Positions 52,233 to 55,002 of a stretch of 55,002 nt of DNA are shown here, in pieces; within the stretch, counting starts at the first letter, position 1; every line of letters starts with the position of its first letter. A model generated the notes under the pieces. The model was not told where the DNA came from. It did no database searches and saw nothing but the letters and a program-made list of their open reading frames with translations. Both the position numbers and the translations under genes were made by a program. The DNA is from Pseudomonadota bacterium (GTDB lineage: Bacteria; Pseudomonadota; Gammaproteobacteria; Steroidobacterales; Steroidobacteraceae), in NCBI GenBank assembly GCA_023457495.1, contig JAEWLQ010000002.1:1-55002 (forward strand), read 5' to 3'.

Positions 52233-52745
52233 ATGTTTCCGAAACATAAGAGCAACTGGCTTCTCGTCGCGGCCGCGTGCCTGGCTGCAAGCGCTCTCGC
52301 GGGCTGCATGAGCAAGGACGCGGAGCTCGACCAGTTCATCGCCGATACGGAAAGAGAGCCCGGCGGTCGCGTCGAGCCGCTGCCCGAACTCAAGCCATAC
52401 GAAACGTACACTTATGAATCGGCGTCGATCCGCTCCCCGTTCATGCCGGGCGGATCGGGGGCTGGGCCCGGCCTGCGCCCCGACAATCGCCGCAATCGCG
52501 AATTCCTCGAGCAGTTCTCGCTCGACACGTTGCGGATGGTCGGAACGCTGCGCATGTCCGACCGGACTTACGGTCTCGTAAAAACAAAAGATGGTCTCGT
52601 TCATCGCGTCCTGCCCGGCAGCTACATAGGACAGTGGGATGGAAAGGTCGTCGAGATTTCGCCTTCGAAGATCAATGTCGTGGAACTGGTTCCCGACGGT
52701 GTTGGCGGCTACATGGAGCGCGCCGCCGCACTCGCGCTGAACTGA
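52233..52745 (+). CDS. pilP: Type IV pilus lipoprotein PilP
   Basis: Inner-membrane lipoprotein (170 aa; lipobox LAGC) linking PilNO to the secretin PilQ. The linker is followed by a beta-sandwich with the family motif LDTLRMVGTLRMSDRTYGLVKTKDGLVHRVLPGSYIGQ. Two dozen bp after pilO. Confidence 0.94.
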   Translation: MFPKHKSNWLLVAAACLAASALAGCMSKDAELDQFIADTEREPGGRVEPLPELKPYETYTYESASIRSPFMPGGSGAGPGLRPDNRRNREFLEQFSLDTLRMVGTLRMSDRTYGLVKTKDGLVHRVLPGSYIGQWDGKVVEISPSKINVVELVPDGVGGYMERAAALALN

Positions 52746-52772
52746 AGATCCACGCCAGGGAGTAGTCAGGAA

Positions 52773-54956
52773 ATGAACAAGATAACCACCCGCCAGTTGG
52801 CCACCTCAACACTCATGTGGCTCGCTGCCTGTCTAATCGTCGGTTTCGCGAGCAAGGCGGCGTACGCCCAGGGCGCGCCCAACAAGCTCGAATCGATCGA
52901 CGTGCAGAACCTCGCCGGCCAACAGCTGCAGGTGACGCTCCGTCATTCGGCGCCACCCGCGGAGCCGGTCGCGTTCACGATCGACAATCCCGCACGCATC
53001 TCCCTGGACCTGGCAAACACCGCGCTCGCGCTGCCGTCACGCCGTGTCGACGTGCGCTCGGGCGGTGTCGACTCCATCCTCGCCGCGGAAGCTTCGGGTC
53101 GTACGCGCCTCGTGCTGAACCTCGACCGACTGATGCCCTATCAGACCCGCGTCTCGGGCAACGATGTCATCATCGTGCTCGGCGCGAATACTTCCGCGCC
53201 TGGCTTGGCGTCAGCTCCTTCGGGCGCCGCGGCGCCCCGTGCATCTTCTGCCGGAATTGCCGCGCCTTCCGGGCCGCGCGCGATCAAGGGCATCGATTTC
53301 CGTCGCGGCACGGGTGGTACCGGTCGCGTCATCGTCCGACTCTCCGATCCGCGTACCCCGGTGAGCCTGCGCCAGCTCGGCAACCAGGTCGTGGTGGACT
53401 TCGCGGGTGCAGAGGTGGCGAGCAATCTCGCGCGCCGTTACGACGCCGGCGATTTCGCTACCCCGGTGACCGGTTTCGACGTCGTCCGGGTCGCTGACGG
53501 CGTGCGCATCGCCATCAGCGCGGTCGGGGACTTCGAGCAGCTCGCCTATCAGACCGACGATCAGTACGTCGTCGAAGTGCAGCCCGCCCGCAAGGCGCAG
53601 CAGAAAACCGAAGAGAAGCGCGTCTACACGGGCGAGCGTCTCACGTTGAACTTCCAGGACATCGAAACCCGCGCCGTGCTCCAGCTGCTTGCGGATGCCA
53701 GCGGCCAGAACATTGTCGTCTCGGACTCCGTGCAGGGCAGCGTCACGCTGCGTCTGCAGAACGTACCGTGGGACCAGGCGCTCGACATCGTTCTGCGCAC
53801 GAAGGGTCTCGACAAGCGCCGTAACGATAACGTCATCATCGTGGCGCCGACCGAAGAACTCGCCGCGCGCGAGAAGGCCGAACTCGCCGCCCGCCAGGAC
53901 GTGCAGGACCTGGCTCCGCTGCGTTCCGAATATCTGCAGGTCAACTACGCGAAGGCGGCCGACCTCGCGGAGCTCATCAAGACCCAGGGTTCGGGCGGAC
54001 TGCTGTCCAAGCGCGGCTCTGTCACGGTGGATGAGCGCACGAATACCCTGCTGCTGCAGGATTCGTCGGACCGTCTCGAAGACATTCGCCGTCTCGTCGG
54101 CACGCTCGACATTCCGATCCGCCAGGTTCAGATCGAAGCGCGCATCGTGATCGTCAGCGACGACTTCTCGCGTGAACTCGGCGCCCGCGCCGGCTTCTCC
54201 GGCTTCGATTTCTTCAGCAACAACCTCGGTTACACCAGCGGATCCGCGCTGGCCAACGACCAGGCAATGGCCGACTTCCTCGAGCGGGCGAACGACAACG
54301 ACCCGACCAATGACGGCGTGCCGTTCGTGTTCTCGGATGACGTCAACACGCCGCCGCCGCGCTACAACGTGAACCTGCCCGTGGCGAACCCTGCTGGCAG
54401 CCTCGCGTACATGCTGCTCGGCAAGGATTTCCTCATCGACCTCGAATTGTCGGCCGCGCAGGCCGAAGGCCGAGGCGAAGTGATCTCCACGCCGCGCGTC
54501 ATCACGGCGAACCAGCGTGAAGCCAGCATCGAGCAGGGTGTGGAAATCGGCTACCAGGAATCCGCTTCCTCGGGCGCGACGACCATCACCTTCAAGAAGG
54601 CCGTGCTTTCGCTCAAGGTCACGCCGCAGGTGACGCCCGACAACCGCGTCATACTCGACCTCAACGTCAAGAAGGACAGCGTCGGTCAGATCTTCGTGGG
54701 CCAGGGTGGCGCGCAGATTCCGTCCATCGACACGCGCGAGATCACCACCCAGGTGCTCGTGAACGACGGCCAGACCGTCGTGCTCGGCGGCATTCTCGAG
54801 ACCGAGCGTCGCGAGACCGAGAAGAAGGTCCCGTACCTTGGAGACATCCCGGTGCTTGGCCGCATCTTCAAGACCACCGGCCGGACCAACAACAAGGACG
54901 AATTGCTGATCTTCGTGACCCCGAAGATCCTGCGTGAGGGTGTGAGCGTCTACTGA
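52773..54956 (+). CDS. pilQ: Type IV pilus secretin PilQ
   Basis: Outer-membrane secretin through which the pilus exits (727 aa). Signal peptide to about residue 32, two AMIN peptidoglycan-binding domains (about 38-135 and 168-275), an N0/STN domain (about 295-355; LNFQDIETRAVLQLLADASG), an N1 domain and the secretin barrel with VPYLGDIPVLGRIFK and ELLIFVTPKIL near the end. Complete in the window. The order pilMNOPQ and distance to PBP1A match Pseudomonas and Vibrio. Confidence 0.97.
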   Translation: MNKITTRQLATSTLMWLAACLIVGFASKAAYAQGAPNKLESIDVQNLAGQQLQVTLRHSAPPAEPVAFTIDNPARISLDLANTALALPSRRVDVRSGGVDSILAAEASGRTRLVLNLDRLMPYQTRVSGNDVIIVLGANTSAPGLASAPSGAAAPRASSAGIAAPSGPRAIKGIDFRRGTGGTGRVIVRLSDPRTPVSLRQLGNQVVVDFAGAEVASNLARRYDAGDFATPVTGFDVVRVADGVRIAISAVGDFEQLAYQTDDQYVVEVQPARKAQQKTEEKRVYTGERLTLNFQDIETRAVLQLLADASGQNIVVSDSVQGSVTLRLQNVPWDQALDIVLRTKGLDKRRNDNVIIVAPTEELAAREKAELAARQDVQDLAPLRSEYLQVNYAKAADLAELIKTQGSGGLLSKRGSVTVDERTNTLLLQDSSDRLEDIRRLVGTLDIPIRQVQIEARIVIVSDDFSRELGARAGFSGFDFFSNNLGYTSGSALANDQAMADFLERANDNDPTNDGVPFVFSDDVNTPPPRYNVNLPVANPAGSLAYMLLGKDFLIDLELSAAQAEGRGEVISTPRVITANQREASIEQGVEIGYQESASSGATTITFKKAVLSLKVTPQVTPDNRVILDLNVKKDSVGQIFVGQGGAQIPSIDTREITTQVLVNDGQTVVLGGILETERRETEKKVPYLGDIPVLGRIFKTTGRTNNKDELLIFVTPKILREGVSVY

Positions 54957-54993
54957 TCCGCTCTCGCAATCGATTGGCGGGGGCCCGCGCCCC

Positions 54994-55002
54994 GAGAGGA
55001 GG
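54994..55002 (+). promoter_or_regulatory. Strong ribosome binding site at the window edge
   Basis: GAGAGGAGG ends the window 38 bp after pilQ. A following gene starts just outside; in related bacteria it is aroK (shikimate kinase), but nothing of it is visible here. Confidence 0.5.

Overview
The window is GC-rich (roughly two-thirds G+C by eye), densely coded DNA from a Gram-negative bacterium. It carries type IV pilus assembly genes (pilMNOPQ), an aa3-type cytochrome oxidase operon, bioB-F-C-D, the yicC-gmk-rpoZ-spoT-ridA-recG string, UbiA, lipoproteins and a TonB protein. Together these point to an aerobic, chromosomal gammaproteobacterium, probably from the Steroidobacter/Nevskia/Xanthomonas side of the class. 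The genus is an inference, not something the sequence proves. No rRNA, tRNA, IS element, prophage or CRISPR array was seen, and most genes are core metabolism.

Layout. 0-5.2 kb: envelope genes (M28 lipoprotein peptidase, divergent Lgt-like protein, small outer-membrane barrel, M23 lipoprotein, short POTRA/barrel protein). 5.2-8.3 kb: a secreted protein of unknown function overlapping an NtrY/NtrX-type two-component pair. 8.3-11.1 kb: leuA, preceded by a leucine-rich leader peptide, and a PanE-like reductase. 11.2-17 kb: an orphan exported protein, then the cytochrome c oxidase operon (DUF2244-coxB-coxA-46-aa membrane protein-ctaG-coxC-terminator). 17-21.6 kb: bioB-F-C-D without bioH, divergent from comF. 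21.6-24.1 kb: a GMC dehydrogenase with its Tat-exported small subunit. 24.2-27.7 kb: an operon of ABC substrate-binding lipoprotein, SCO protein, cupredoxin-like protein, permease and ATPase. 27.8-30.3 kb: galactose dehydrogenase, KDGal kinase and KDPGal aldolase. 30.4-42.7 kb: a frameshifted TMEM175-like gene, ubiA, a Fur-controlled TonB gene, recG-ridA-spoT-rpoZ-gmk-yicC, and divergently PP2C-rph-rdgB-hemW. 42.7-46.4 kb: an AT-rich spacer with three consensus DnaA boxes, rpmE, M48 protease and gltA. 46.4-55 kb: a nucleotidyltransferase-like gene with PBP1A, then pilMNOPQ behind a cyclic-di-GMP-I riboswitch.

The most notable points are the c-di-GMP riboswitch in front of the pilus operon, the ABC/SCO/cupredoxin operon (a possibly undescribed copper-linked uptake or oxidase-maturation system), the leu leader peptide, the DnaA-box cluster upstream of rpmE, and a short DNA word (GTAGATAGG and relatives) that recurs in different reading phases of unrelated genes and often forces rare codons.
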